A DNA stretch of 64,000 nt. Source: Micropruina glycogenica. Its GTDB lineage: Bacteria; Actinomycetota; Actinomycetes; Propionibacteriales; Propionibacteriaceae. Positions within the stretch are counted from its first letter, which is position 1. Every line of letters begins with the position of its first letter. This document shows positions 41,935 to 51,200 of the stretch, piece by piece. The stretch is from NCBI RefSeq assembly GCF_900289045.1, contig NZ_LT985188.1, positions 1,302,001 through 1,366,000 of the forward strand, read 5' to 3'. The notes beneath the pieces were generated by a model. It searched no databases. It saw only the letters and a program-made list of their open reading frames with translations, and was not told where the DNA came from. Both the position numbers and the translations under genes were made by a program.

Positions 41935-43022
41935 CCATCGGTGTCGGCATCATCGGGGCGGGCAACATCTCGACCCAGTACCTCACCAACCTGACCAGCT
42001 ACCCCGACGTCGAGGTGGTGGCGATCGACGACCTGATCGTCGAACGCGCCCAGGCGCAGGCCGAGAAGTTCGGCGTGCCCACCTGGGGCGGCGAAAACAC
42101 CGTGTTGAACACCCCGGGGGTTGACATCGTGGTGAACATCACCCCGCCCGAGGTGCACATCGACGTGTCGACCAAGGCCGTTCGGGCCGGTAAGCACGTA
42201 TGGAGCGAGAAGCCTCTCGGCCTTGACCTCGAGGCGGCCCGCGCACTGCTCGACGAGGCGAAGCAGCAGGACGTGTGGGTCTGCTGCGCCCCCGACACCG
42301 TGCTCGGCCCCGGGCTGCAGACCGCCTTGCGCGCGGTGGCCGGCGGCTCGATCGGACGCCCCCTGGCCGGCCTCGCGATCATGCAGCAGCCCGGCCCTGA
42401 TGTGTGGCATCCGGACCCCGCGTTCCTGTTTCAGACCGGCGCCGGCCCGACCCTCGACATCGGCCCCTACTACTTCACCTCGCTGGTGCTGGGCCTCGGC
42501 CCGGTGGTGTCGGTGACGGCGGCGGGTGGCCGGGCGCGCGACGTCCGTACGGTGATGTCGGGCCCGAAGCAGGGCACCGACTTCGAGGTGACCGTGCCCA
42601 CCACCGCGAACGTGCTGCTGCGGCACGCCTCAGGCGCGTCGTCGGTGTGCCTGTTCTCGTTCGACTCGGGTCAGAGCCGCATGGGCATCCTGGAGTTCCA
42701 GGGCGCGGACGGCACCGTCGTCGCGCCCGACCCGAATATGTTCGACGGCGACGTGACCACCCATGTAGGTGGCGAGCAGACCGGCACCGAGACCGTCGAC
42801 GGTGCCGGCAACGGCCGCGGCATCGGCGTGGTCGAGCTCGTCCGGGCCCTGGCGGCGGGCCGGCCGCCGCGGCTGGAGGCCAACCTGGCCTACCACGTGC
42901 TCGACATCATGCTGGCGGTCGAGAAGTCCATCGCCAGCGGCGAGACCGTGACCGTGACCTCTGCTCCGCCCGAGGTCGCGCCGCTGCCCGAGGGTTGGAG
43001 CCCGACCACGGCGAACGCATGA
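41931..43022 (+). CDS. Gfo/Idh/MocA family oxidoreductase
   Basis: A 363-residue NAD(P)-dependent sugar/cyclitol dehydrogenase. The Rossmann start reads IGVGIIGAGNISTQYLTNL; the EKP motif is WSEKPLGLDLEAAR, and the C-terminal substrate domain has LDIGPYYFTSLVLGLGPV with the conserved Asp/His-like position. It would oxidise inositol or a sugar at a ring carbon. The ATG overlaps the isomerase stop (ATGA), and its own TGA overlaps the next start. Confidence 0.9.
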   Translation: MTIGVGIIGAGNISTQYLTNLTSYPDVEVVAIDDLIVERAQAQAEKFGVPTWGGENTVLNTPGVDIVVNITPPEVHIDVSTKAVRAGKHVWSEKPLGLDLEAARALLDEAKQQDVWVCCAPDTVLGPGLQTALRAVAGGSIGRPLAGLAIMQQPGPDVWHPDPAFLFQTGAGPTLDIGPYYFTSLVLGLGPVVSVTAAGGRARDVRTVMSGPKQGTDFEVTVPTTANVLLRHASGASSVCLFSFDSGQSRMGILEFQGADGTVVAPDPNMFDGDVTTHVGGEQTGTETVDGAGNGRGIGVVELVRALAAGRPPRLEANLAYHVLDIMLAVEKSIASGETVTVTSAPPEVAPLPEGWSPTTANA

Positions 43023-43168
43023 CGCTGTCGCTGCCGTCGCCACGGCTGATCGCACCCCAGTCGGTACCCGTACTGCGCTGGGGTGTGATCGGCACGAGCA
43101 TCGGCGACAGCTTCGTGCAGGCCGTGCACGCACACACCCCGCAGCGGGTGGTGGCGGTCGCGGCCCGC
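43019..43168 (+). pseudogene. Second Gfo/Idh/MocA oxidoreductase, truncated at island junction
   Basis: The frame opens MTLSLPSPRLIAPQSVPVLR, then WGVIGTSIGDSFVQAVHA and QRVVAVAARD, the first ~50 residues of a Gfo/Idh/MocA enzyme (nucleotide loop GVIGTSIG). After ARD at about 43168 the family sequence stops and the frame runs into plasmid-like DNA. The start overlaps the stop of the intact enzyme. The remaining ~280 residues are not in the window. The break marks the left edge of the mobile island. Confidence 0.8.
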
Positions 43169-43172
43169 GACC

Positions 43173-44084
43173 GTGACCGCCACCGCTCCCATGGCTCCCG
43201 CCCGTTCCCAAGGCGATCGCCGATCCCGAGTGGGCTACTACCTGGACGCCCGCTACGAACTGGTCGAGGGGTTGGCCGCCGACGTCCGCACCGATGCCCA
43301 GCAAGCCGACCACACCCCCGGCTGGGCGCGAGCGCTGGTGGAACCGCCGTCGCCTGAGATTGTCGCTCAGATCGAGCTGTGGCGCGCCGCTCACCAAGTC
43401 CCCGACAACGACCTCCACCCCACCGGACCCGTCCAACACCACCTCGTTGAGGCCCGAACCCAGCACCGACTGGACGGCCTCATCGCCGGCGAGGCCGAGC
43501 CGGTGCTCAAATGGCTCGGCTGGATCCATGAGGCCGCGCCGACCACCATCGAGGACCCAGCCACCATCCGAGTCGCCCGAGAGTGCGCCGAAGCGGACCC
43601 TGACGGGACCCGGCTCCGGGCGCACGTCCAGGCAGCAACCGGCCGTGCGCTGCCCGACGACCACAAGGCCGATGCCCTGCGCTACCGGCTCGAACCGTGG
43701 CTGAACCAGGTCTGGGAGACCGTCACTCCACAGCCGCCCGGCACGACCCGCACCGCGACCTGCACGATCACACTCCGCGACACAGCCCAGGAATCAGCAT
43801 CTGATCCCCCGCTGCTCGGCGCTCGCCGGGCACCAACCCCAGGAAGGAACCGACATGTCCATCAACCAGAACACTCCCGAGTCGAGACCGAGTGGGTGTC
43901 CCTGTGTGAGGCCGCCAAGATCTATGCGGTCAGCACCTGCACCCTGCGCTGCCGGATCTCCTCGGGCGACCTGCCAGCCGTGAAGCTCGGGTACAAGCTC
44001 ATCCGCGTCCGAGTCTCCGATCTCGACAAGCTGTTCCCCGCGATCCCAACCAATCGGCCGGAGGATCGCTACCGCCGGTGGTGA
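43173..44084 (+). CDS. Relaxase C-terminal remnant fused to an excisionase-like domain
   Basis: A 303-residue open frame. Residues ~22-180 (YYLDARYELVEGLAADVRTD, LVEPPSPEIVAQIELWRAAH, LHPTGPVQHHL, GRALPDDHKADALRYRLEPW) resemble the C-terminal region of actinobacterial TraA/MobF relaxases, without the HUH or helicase parts. Residues ~245-295 (WVSLCEAAKIYAVSTCTLRC, ISSGDLPAVKLGYKLIRVRV) form a MerR/excisionase-type HTH. A separate ATG at 43855 (MSINQNTPES) leads into the HTH in another frame, so a frameshift may have fused the two; GTG 43896 could start the excisionase alone. The fragment starts at the island junction. Confidence 0.6.
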   Translation: MTATAPMAPARSQGDRRSRVGYYLDARYELVEGLAADVRTDAQQADHTPGWARALVEPPSPEIVAQIELWRAAHQVPDNDLHPTGPVQHHLVEARTQHRLDGLIAGEAEPVLKWLGWIHEAAPTTIEDPATIRVARECAEADPDGTRLRAHVQAATGRALPDDHKADALRYRLEPWLNQVWETVTPQPPGTTRTATCTITLRDTAQESASDPPLLGARRAPTPGRNRHVHQPEHSRVETEWVSLCEAAKIYAVSTCTLRCRISSGDLPAVKLGYKLIRVRVSDLDKLFPAIPTNRPEDRYRRW

Positions 44085-44100
44085 GCGCCGCGCGCATCTC

Positions 44101-44137
44101 TGTTCAAGAAGAGGGGTTGTTCAGCTATATTGAACAG
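44101..44137 (+). promoter_or_regulatory. Leaderless promoter with TGTTCA operator of the AbiE pair
   Basis: TGTTCA occurs at 44101 and 44118, and its inverse TGAACA at 44131. The last two form TGTTCA-GCTATAT-TGAACA. A TATATT -10 box (44126-44131) lies between them, six bases before the ATG at 44138, so transcription should start at or next to the start codon. The inverted pair brackets the -10 box, as expected for autorepression by the antitoxin. Confidence 0.7.
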
Positions 44138-45163
44138 ATGGGCCTTTTGAACACGCAAGGCGAGGCGTTGGCACGCCTCGTCCAACAGGGTCTGGTGCGC
44201 GCAGGAATGAAGGACGTCACCGTGTTGTCGGTGCAGCCTTCCGGCGGCCGCCGGCTCGTCCTACGCCATGGGTCTGCGCTGCATCGGGTTCAGGTCCTCC
44301 CCGTCGGCCGCAACCCGAAGACGCCCGACGACGAGCCCGGATGGCTGCCCCTGCTGGTGAGTAGCGGCTTCGACGACGCCACCCTCCACCGCCTGGCTGA
44401 CGCAGGCGCCAGCTTCCTGGACGATCAGGGCAACGCTCACCTCTCGCTGGACGGGCGCACCGTGCTGTTCGCCCAGACCGACAAGCCCGTCCGCAGAGAC
44501 ACGCACGCCAAGGTGACAGGCCTGCAGCCCCAAGCGAAACGGGCTCCGGGCGCCCTGGCACTCAACCGCGCCAGCCACCGGGTGGCGTTCGCGCTCCTGG
44601 CCAACCCCGATCTGGCGGCCAGCCCAGTTCGCGCCCTGGCGAAGGTCGCGAGAGCCTCGATCGGCACGGTCCACAGCACCCTTGCCCAGCTCACTGATGC
44701 CGGGCTTCTCCTGGACGACCGACTTCACCACCCCGGCCGGCTGCTCGACACGTGGGCAGAGTCCTATCGAAGGCAAGCCGTGCGTCCGCTCGCGCCTCGA
44801 GCCCTGTACGCGGCCGATGAGCGTTGGCCAGACAAGGTGCGAGCTGATGCCCAGGACGTCGTTCTCCTGGGCGGAATCGCCGCGGCTGCGGTCCTGGACG
44901 ATCACGTTCGCGCCACTGACGGCATCGTCTACGCCGCCACTCTCGGCCCCGCCGTGACTCTGCTGCGCCTGACGACCGACCCCACTCCGTTCCGCGTCGA
45001 GGTGCGTGAGCGCTTCTGGGGAGACGGCCTGCCCGCGTCGCAACCCGGCTTGGTGCCATCAGTCCTGATCTACGGGGACCTGCTTCGCGAGGGCGACGCC
45101 CGCTCCCTTGATATGGCCGCCAATCTCAGGAGGAACGATGCGCACCTTCGCACCCTTGGCTGA
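44138..45163 (+). CDS. AbiEi-family antitoxin of a type IV toxin-antitoxin pair
   Basis: A 341-residue protein beginning MGLLNTQGEALARLVQQGLV. A winged-helix part is visible at NRASHRVAFALLANPDLAAS, then SIGTVHSTLAQLTDAGLLLD. The C-terminal part matches AbiEi-like antitoxins with a degenerate nuclease-like fold. It overlaps the downstream nucleotidyltransferase by 26 bases. AbiEi proteins repress their own operon and counter the toxin. I prefer ATG 44138 because of the -10 box directly upstream; a GTG at 44078 would translate through the operator. Confidence 0.75.
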   Translation: MGLLNTQGEALARLVQQGLVRAGMKDVTVLSVQPSGGRRLVLRHGSALHRVQVLPVGRNPKTPDDEPGWLPLLVSSGFDDATLHRLADAGASFLDDQGNAHLSLDGRTVLFAQTDKPVRRDTHAKVTGLQPQAKRAPGALALNRASHRVAFALLANPDLAASPVRALAKVARASIGTVHSTLAQLTDAGLLLDDRLHHPGRLLDTWAESYRRQAVRPLAPRALYAADERWPDKVRADAQDVVLLGGIAAAAVLDDHVRATDGIVYAATLGPAVTLLRLTTDPTPFRVEVRERFWGDGLPASQPGLVPSVLIYGDLLREGDARSLDMAANLRRNDAHLRTLG

Positions 45164-45938
45164 GCGCGACCTGCCCGTTCCCGGCGAGCTGCTGGATGCC
45201 CTCGTCGACGCTCTCGGGCCTCCCGGGCGGTGGGTACTCATCGGCGCCACCGCCCGCGACCTTGCACTCATCCTCGGAGGAGTCACGCTCCCCCGACGAG
45301 CAACCAACGACGTCGACATCGCAGTGGCCGCCCACGACGCTGGCGACTTCGACGCGCTGCTGGCGACCATTGGCGAGCCGACTCGAGCCTGGCAGCGCAG
45401 GAGGCTGCTCGGGCAGCAAGTCGACGTGGTGCCATTCGGCGAGCTGGAACGCGAGGGGGACGTCGTTATCCACGAGTCCAGCCTCAGCGTTCTCGGCTGC
45501 GCCGAAGCAGCCGCCAACGCGGATCTCGTCACTCTGCCGTCCGGAAGACTGCTGCCCGTCGCTCCCCTCGAACTCATGGCCGTGCTGAAGCTCATCGCGT
45601 TCGCCGGACGCCACCCCGCCGAAACCAAGGATGCCGACGATCTCCTCACTGTGCTGCGCGCGGCCTCGGAGGGCATCTACGGCGACGAGACCTGGGACGA
45701 CGAACGCGCCATGGCGGCCACCGACTTCGACCATGAGCTGGCCGGCGCACACCGACTCGGCCGTCGAGGCATCGCTTGCTTCATCCCCGACCGGGCCCTG
45801 CGGGTCCACCAGGTGGCAAAGCAAGTTCACCCTGCGTTGAGGCTCGCATGGCGGGGAGCCCACGAAGGACTCCTGAAGGCGTGGCTCGCCGGCCTGCGGG
45901 CAGGCGGTCCGGACGCAGTCGAGGGGACGTCCGGCTGA
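45138..45938 (+). CDS. AbiEii-type nucleotidyltransferase toxin
   Basis: A 266-residue nucleotidyltransferase. The active-site pattern is GATARDLALILGG followed by RATNDVDIAV (Gx..(D)x(D) metal aspartates), then VDVVPFGELE with the third acid, and ELMAVLKLIAF and KDADDLLTVL. AbiEii/MenT enzymes add nucleotides to tRNA or other targets and stop translation. A strong AGGAGG lies before ATG 45138 within the antitoxin gene. With the upstream gene it forms a phage-resistance toxin-antitoxin operon on the island. Confidence 0.85.
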   Translation: MRTFAPLAERDLPVPGELLDALVDALGPPGRWVLIGATARDLALILGGVTLPRRATNDVDIAVAAHDAGDFDALLATIGEPTRAWQRRRLLGQQVDVVPFGELEREGDVVIHESSLSVLGCAEAAANADLVTLPSGRLLPVAPLELMAVLKLIAFAGRHPAETKDADDLLTVLRAASEGIYGDETWDDERAMAATDFDHELAGAHRLGRRGIACFIPDRALRVHQVAKQVHPALRLAWRGAHEGLLKAWLAGLRAGGPDAVEGTSG

Positions 45939-46122
45939 CCTCGGCCCCTCGTTGCTCCTCGGCGGCGACATCGGCCTGGCCACCGGAACGTCTGCGTTGC
46001 CGCTCACACGAACGCGCCAAATCGTCCTCATCTCCGGAGCGGCTACCCCGCGAGGCCGTCTCCAGTCGGCGGTCCCCGTCGCGTCATCGAACCAAGACGG
46101 AGCGTTCGAGATACTGTGACCC

Positions 46123-46353
46123 ATGGATCTCGTCCGCGCCGTGGGCGTTGGGTACTTCCCCAATGAGCTCCCGCCGATCTTCACTAGCTTGGCCTTCGCG
46201 AATGTTTGCGGCGCCCTCAAGCAAGCACGGCCGAACGACGAGACATATCCAGCAAGGTTCAGCTTGGCGCGCACAGCAATCTCCTCGCGTGGGCAGCGCT
46301 CAAGGACTCGGTCTGGCTCCAGCTCTCGTGCACCAACCTTGATGCTGTTGTGA
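46123..46353 (+). pseudogene. Reverse-transcriptase N-terminal remnant
   Basis: The frame gives MDLVRAVGVGYFPNELPPIF, TSLAFANVCGALKQARPNDE and RFSLAR, which resembles the N-terminus of defence-type reverse transcriptases (the GYFP-x-ELPP-x-F region and the following basic motif). It then degenerates and stops long before any YxDD motif. The catalytic part is absent in all frames nearby. I take it as a remnant of a phage-defence RT or Abi-type gene. Confidence is limited by the short match. Confidence 0.45.
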
Positions 46354-46583
46354 AACGAGCCGAGGCCGCCGACGCCTTGCAGAGTGAAGACTGGCTCTTG
46401 GCCTATGAGGCGCGCGCAAGGAGGTGGTGCGCACCGAAGAACTGGGCCGGAAGCTCGGCTTGGCGCGAGGTCAAGAGTGCTGGAGTGCTCTTCATGGACA
46501 TCCCTGACCCGAAGGCGACACGACCCAAGCGCTGGCGCCTCCGACGGATGAGACCAGCATTCGTATCGACGTGGGGAAGTTGA
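46206..46583 (+). other. Unrecognised open frame of 125 residues overlapping RT remnant
   Basis: Residues ~24-115 (HSNLLAWAALKDSVWLQLSC, AVVKRAEAADALQSEDWLLA, GVLFMDIPDPKATRP) have balanced composition and might be the tail of a lost gene fused by deletion to the RT remnant. The start region overlaps the RT frame, no ribosome site is seen, and I recognise no family. Probably decayed DNA. Confidence 0.25.
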
Positions 46584-46695
46584 ACGAGGAGCTGGCCTGG
46601 GTTCACGTGACGCCAGCGCCTTGACCTGTTCCACGTACGTTACACACGGGCCGCGTACAGACCCTTAACACGACTTTCACAAGGCATTACACCCG

Positions 46696-46769
46696 TCGGG
46701 CTGACAGGATTTGAACCTGCGACCCCCTGACCCCCAGTCAGGTGCGCTACCAAGCTGCGCCACAGCCCG
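46696..46769 (-). tRNA. tRNA-Pro (anticodon GGG)
   Basis: On the minus strand, acceptor CGGGCTG pairs with CAGCCCG, the D-arm is GCGC/GCGC with TTGGTA, the anticodon stem CCTGA/TCAGG encloses CTGGGGG, giving anticodon GGG, and the T-arm is GCAGG-TTCAAAT-CCTGT. Discriminator A, no CCA encoded. It lies inside the mosaic island, where tRNA 3' ends often serve as integration sites. Confidence 0.92.
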
Positions 46770-47108
46770 TGGCATGGATTTTCAGTTGTTCGGGCCGACC
46801 AGAGCGGGGTAAACCCCTTGACCCCCAGGCGTCCGAACAGCCTCGCTGGGACTAAAACCCGCATGTTTCCGGGGATCTGAGCGTGCAGAACACGCCACGA
46901 CATGCATGGTTTGCATGATTCTGGTCCCCTTCTGGTCCCCGCGGCAGGCAGCAGCTACGCAGACGATCGATGTCCGCTTCATGAGCGATCTGAGCAAACC
47001 GCTCAGAACGGTGCGGATCGAACCGCCCGCTCTGACGTGAGTGCACGCTGCGCAGTCAGGTACATCGATCAGGCTCCTTCAGTTCCTGGGCCTGGTCTTC
47101 GAGGCCAT
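46770..47108. other. Intergenic stretch between tRNA-Pro and IS630, possible att remnant
   Basis: No gene can be supported. Two direct copies of CTGGTCCCC (46920 and 46931, part of TTCTGGTCCCCTTCTGGTCC) and GACCCCCAGGCGTCC lie here. Similar GGGGACCA repeats occur near tRNA-located integrase genes in actinobacteria, so an old attachment region is possible. I see no integrase. Confidence 0.3.
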
Positions 47109-48220
47109 CTAGTGTCGTGCGTCATTAGTTCATTGACGGTGTGGGATGATGGGGCATGCCATCATCAACTGTGGAGATCACCGATGCGGATCGGCTGATT
47201 CTGGAGTCGTGGACACGTTCCTCAACGGTGTCGGCGGGGCATGCGGAACGGGCCCGGATCGTGTTGGCCTCGGCTGCCGGTGCCGGGACGACTGCGGTGG
47301 CCGGCCAGCTGGGGGTGTCGCGGCCGACGGTGATCAAGTGGCGTGACCGGTTCGCTGAGTCTGGGATCGCGGGCCTGGATGACGAGCCGCGCTCAGGGCG
47401 GCCGAAGACGGTCGATGACGCGGCGATTCTGGCCGCCACGCTGGAGCCGCCACCGGCAACGTTGGCGGTGACGCACTGGTCGACCCGGCTACTCGCCAGC
47501 CAGCTCGGGGTCGGGGATGCGACGGTCGCGCGGGCGTGGAGGAAGTACGGGATCAAGCCGTGGCGGACCGAGACGTTCAAGTTCTCCACCGACCCCGAAC
47601 TGGAGGCCAAAGTCCGTGACGTCGTCGGGCTGTATCTGAACCCGCCGACGAACGCGATCGTGCTGTGCGTGGACGAGAAAAGTCAGATCCAGGCGCTGAA
47701 CCGGACCGCGCCGATCCTGCCGGTCCGCCCCGGCCTGCCGGAGAAGGCCACCCACGACTACAAACGCAACGGCACCACGACCCTGTTCGCCGCGCTGGAG
47801 ATCGCCACCGGCCGGGTCGTCGACGAGTGTTACGACCGGCACGGCAAGGCCGAGTTCGGTGCCTTCCTGCGTAAGGTCGCCAAGGCCTACCCGCGCCGCC
47901 AACTGCACGTCGTCGTGGACAACTACCACACCCACAAACACGCCGAGATCCAAGCCTGGCTGGCCAAGAACCCGCGCATCACGCTGCACTTCACCCCCAC
48001 CTCGGGCTCGTGGCTGAACCTGGTCGAGGTGTTCTTCGGGATCATCACCCGACAAGCCATCCGCCGCGGCAGCTTCGACAGCGTCGCCCAGTTGGTGACC
48101 GCCATCCGGGCCTTCATCGACGGCTGGAACGACCGCAGCCACCCCTTCACCTGGACCAAGACCGCCGACGAAATCCTGCCCCACGCCACCCGTAAACGAG
48201 ATTCAGACGCGCGACACTAG
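47109..48220. mobile_element. IS630-family insertion sequence
   Basis: Terminal inverted repeats CTAGTGTCGTGCGTC (47109) and, on the other strand, CTAGTGTCGCGCGTC (ending 48220). TA dinucleotides at 47110-47111 and 48218-48219 fit the IS630 TA target. One transposase gene fills it; its TAG stop lies in the right end. It ends 44 bases before the 1274-residue protein gene. Confidence 0.88.
47156..48220 (+). CDS. IS630-family transposase
   Basis: A 354-residue transposase. N-terminal HTH (GTTAVAGQLGVSRPTVIKWR), a second HTH-like part (ASQLGVGDATVARAWRKYGI), and the DDE core: Asp in LCVDEKSQIQAL, Asp in VVVDNYHTHK and Glu in SWLNLVEVFFGII. All three catalytic residues are present, and the frame is intact, so it may be active. 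ATG 47156; the last codon and TAG overlap the inverted repeat. Confidence 0.93.
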   Translation: MPSSTVEITDADRLILESWTRSSTVSAGHAERARIVLASAAGAGTTAVAGQLGVSRPTVIKWRDRFAESGIAGLDDEPRSGRPKTVDDAAILAATLEPPPATLAVTHWSTRLLASQLGVGDATVARAWRKYGIKPWRTETFKFSTDPELEAKVRDVVGLYLNPPTNAIVLCVDEKSQIQALNRTAPILPVRPGLPEKATHDYKRNGTTTLFAALEIATGRVVDECYDRHGKAEFGAFLRKVAKAYPRRQLHVVVDNYHTHKHAEIQAWLAKNPRITLHFTPTSGSWLNLVEVFFGIITRQAIRRGSFDSVAQLVTAIRAFIDGWNDRSHPFTWTKTADEILPHATRKRDSDARH

Positions 48221-48264
48221 CCTAGTTGCATGGATGGAGTTGAACTTGAACGGTCGGGCCAACC

Positions 48265-51200
48265 GTGACTCGACCTGGATACGTCGATCGCAGCAAGCTG
48301 CAGAACTGGGCAGACACGCGCTCAGCGCAGTCCGAGTTTCCGCGACTGGTGCGGCGTCTCGTCCTCGAGACCACCCCGGGTCTGCTGGAACTCGGTATGC
48401 CCGCTGGCGAGGGCGTCGCGGCGGGCGATTGGGATGGTTCCATCCGCACGACGGACGCCACCGCGTGGGTTCCTGAAGGCCTCTCCGTCTGGGAGTTGTC
48501 AGTCAACTCGAGCCCAAACACGAAGGCGGATGAGGACTACGTCAAGCGCGCCGCCACCCCGGATGGCACCGCCACCGGAGACTGCACATACGTGGAAGTG
48601 ATCTTGCGGCCGTGGACTGCCCGCGCATCTTGGGCGAGGGGTAAGCGTGGCGACGACGTCTGGAGGGACGTTAGGGCACTGGGCCTAGATGACATTGAGA
48701 CGTGGCTTGAAGCAGCGCCAATCACGTGGGCATGGCTTTCCGAGGAACTAGGTCTCTCGCCGCGCGGCCTCCGAACCGGATTTACGTGGTGGCGCGACTG
48801 GGCGGCGCAAACGAATCCGGCATTGACCTCGAAAGCCGTGCTCGCGGGCCGGACGGATGCCGCACGGGAGGTTGAAGACCGAGCGGCGACGTCCGCGTCG
48901 ATTACCACGGTGGCTGGCGCGTCAGTGGAAGAGGTCTGCGCCTTCGTTGCTGCGGTCGCCGTGAATCGCGACGAGCAGGGCAAGGGACAGATGCTTGCTC
49001 GGCTGGCATTCGTTGACGACCTATCCACATGGAGGCAATTGGCCGCATCGTCTCAGCCGCTCGTCCTGGTCCCTCGCACGCCCGAACTGGTGAGCGAGAT
49101 TCCAACCGGAACGGTCCACAGTTTCTGCGTGCCGGTCGTCGCCGAGGAAGGCGCTGACGTCATACTTCCGCCGTTGGACCCCTCCGAGTTGGCAGACGCG
49201 CTGAAGGCCGCAGGGATCGCGGACAGCGAGAGGGCCGACACGCTCGGCAGACTCGGACGTCGCAGCTTGACCGCCTTGCGTCGAAACATCGCCGTGCAGG
49301 CCGCACTCCATCGGCCGGCGTGGGCTGACACAACTCCCTCACGGAACTTCCGATCGATCCTCTTGGCTGGCTCGTGGAGAGACAACGCAGCAGGTGATCG
49401 TTCGATAATCGAGACGTTGACCGGGGTCGACTACGAGACGTTCAGGGATTCGATTACAGGGATCGTCGATAATCCCACCGATCCTCTGGCGATCCGGACC
49501 GACGGCGCATGGCATCTCGTCTCAGCCGTAGATGCGTGTATGCTGTTGGTGTCAAAGCTGACGTCCGACGACATGCAGCGCTTCGAGAGTGTTGTAGAGA
49601 TGGTCTTGGCCGAGGGGGACCCAGCCCTTGACCTGCCGCGCGACCAGCGCTGGCGAGCATCGATCGACGGCAAGACCCGACGCTACTCAGGCGATCTCCG
49701 TCACGGACTCGCTCAGTCGCTAGCCCTGTTGGGCGTGTACGGCGGGACCGTGACCTGGTCGGGTGGAGGATCGGGTGCAGGGGTCGCCAATTATCTGGTC
49801 CGGAAGCTGCTGGAGTGGGCATCGGCAGACCCCACAGGACGTGCCTGGCAATCACTCGCCGACATCTTGCCGCTGCTAGCTGAGGCTGGGCCAGAGGCGT
49901 TTCTCGATGCTGTGAGCGTGGCGGCTACGGGCGAGGAGCCGTTGTTGGCGACAATGTTCCAAGACAGCACCGATGAGTCTGGCCTCTTCTCTGGCGGCAC
50001 TCCTCACACCAATCTGCTGTGGGCTCTTGAGTGTCTGTCCTGGTGCACCGACTACTTCGGGCGCGCGGTCGCTCTCCTTGCGCGTCTCGACGAGATCGAT
50101 CCTGGCGGCCGAATGTCGAACCGCCCGGCAGCGTCGCTAGCTGCGATCTACCGACCGTGGCATCCGGACGCGTCTGTCGATCCCGACCGACGCATCGCGG
50201 TGCTCGACTCGTTGCGCCGTCGGCATCCTGACGCCGCGTGGAAGTTGGAATGCAGCATGCTTCCCGAGGGCCATAGCGGGGTTCACTTTCCGATCAGCGC
50301 GCCCGTCTTCCGGACGTGGAGGCCGAACAAGCAGTCCGTTACATATGGCGAGATATGGAAGATGACTACCGCGGCAGTCGAGCGCTCCATCGAGGACGCA
50401 GGCGCAGATGCTGAGCGGTGGGCAACGATCCTCGACCGTACGTCAGCCATGGCGCCAGCGGATCGGGAGCGTGTCGTTGGGGCACTCGATTCGATCGCCG
50501 ATCAGGCTGATCTCGCGTCTGACTTCAGATATTCAGTGTGGCGATCGCTGATCGACCTCATTGGGCGTCATCGAGAGTTCACGGATGCCGCTTGGTCGCT
50601 GCCAGAAGAGGAGCTGGCCAAGCTCGACTCGCTAGCGACTAGGTATCAGCCCGAGTCTGCCTATCTCCGACTAGTCGGACTGTTCCAGTCATACACACCG
50701 CACATCGGCGCTCGACAATTGGATGACTACGAAGGCTTTGAACGCGAACTTGGGCGCCTGCGCGTGGAAGCGATCAAGGAGATCGAAGCCGAAGGCGGGT
50801 TCGACGCCATCATCAAGTTGGCACGAGATGCGACCGTGCACGGGGCCGTCGGCATCTCCCTTGCGCACCTTGGATCGTCGTATGACTCAGAACTCCTTGG
50901 CTGGTTGGCGATCGAGGGCCCAGACAATCTCGCCGAGACCGCAATGTCGTACTTCTCGGCCCGCTACGCGCTCGACGGGTTCGACCTCATAACAGGCCTC
51001 CTCGCACGGGACGACCTTACTATCGAGCAGAGGGCCCGACTTCTCCTAGTTGCACGAGAAAACCTCACGGAAGTGTGGGCACTAGCGGCTGCGGATCAGG
51101 AACTTGAGACTCGTTACTGGATGGCGTTTCAGCCGCTCGGATTGGGTCACGACTTCGACAGGCTCGACGAAGTCGCCGACCGGTTGATCCTTGCCGGCCG

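Noticed and set aside
46640-46903. A protein-coding frame across the tRNA-Pro gene
   Set aside because: It is a translation of the tRNA and its flank (LTGGQGVAGSNPVSP is a well-known tRNA artefact).
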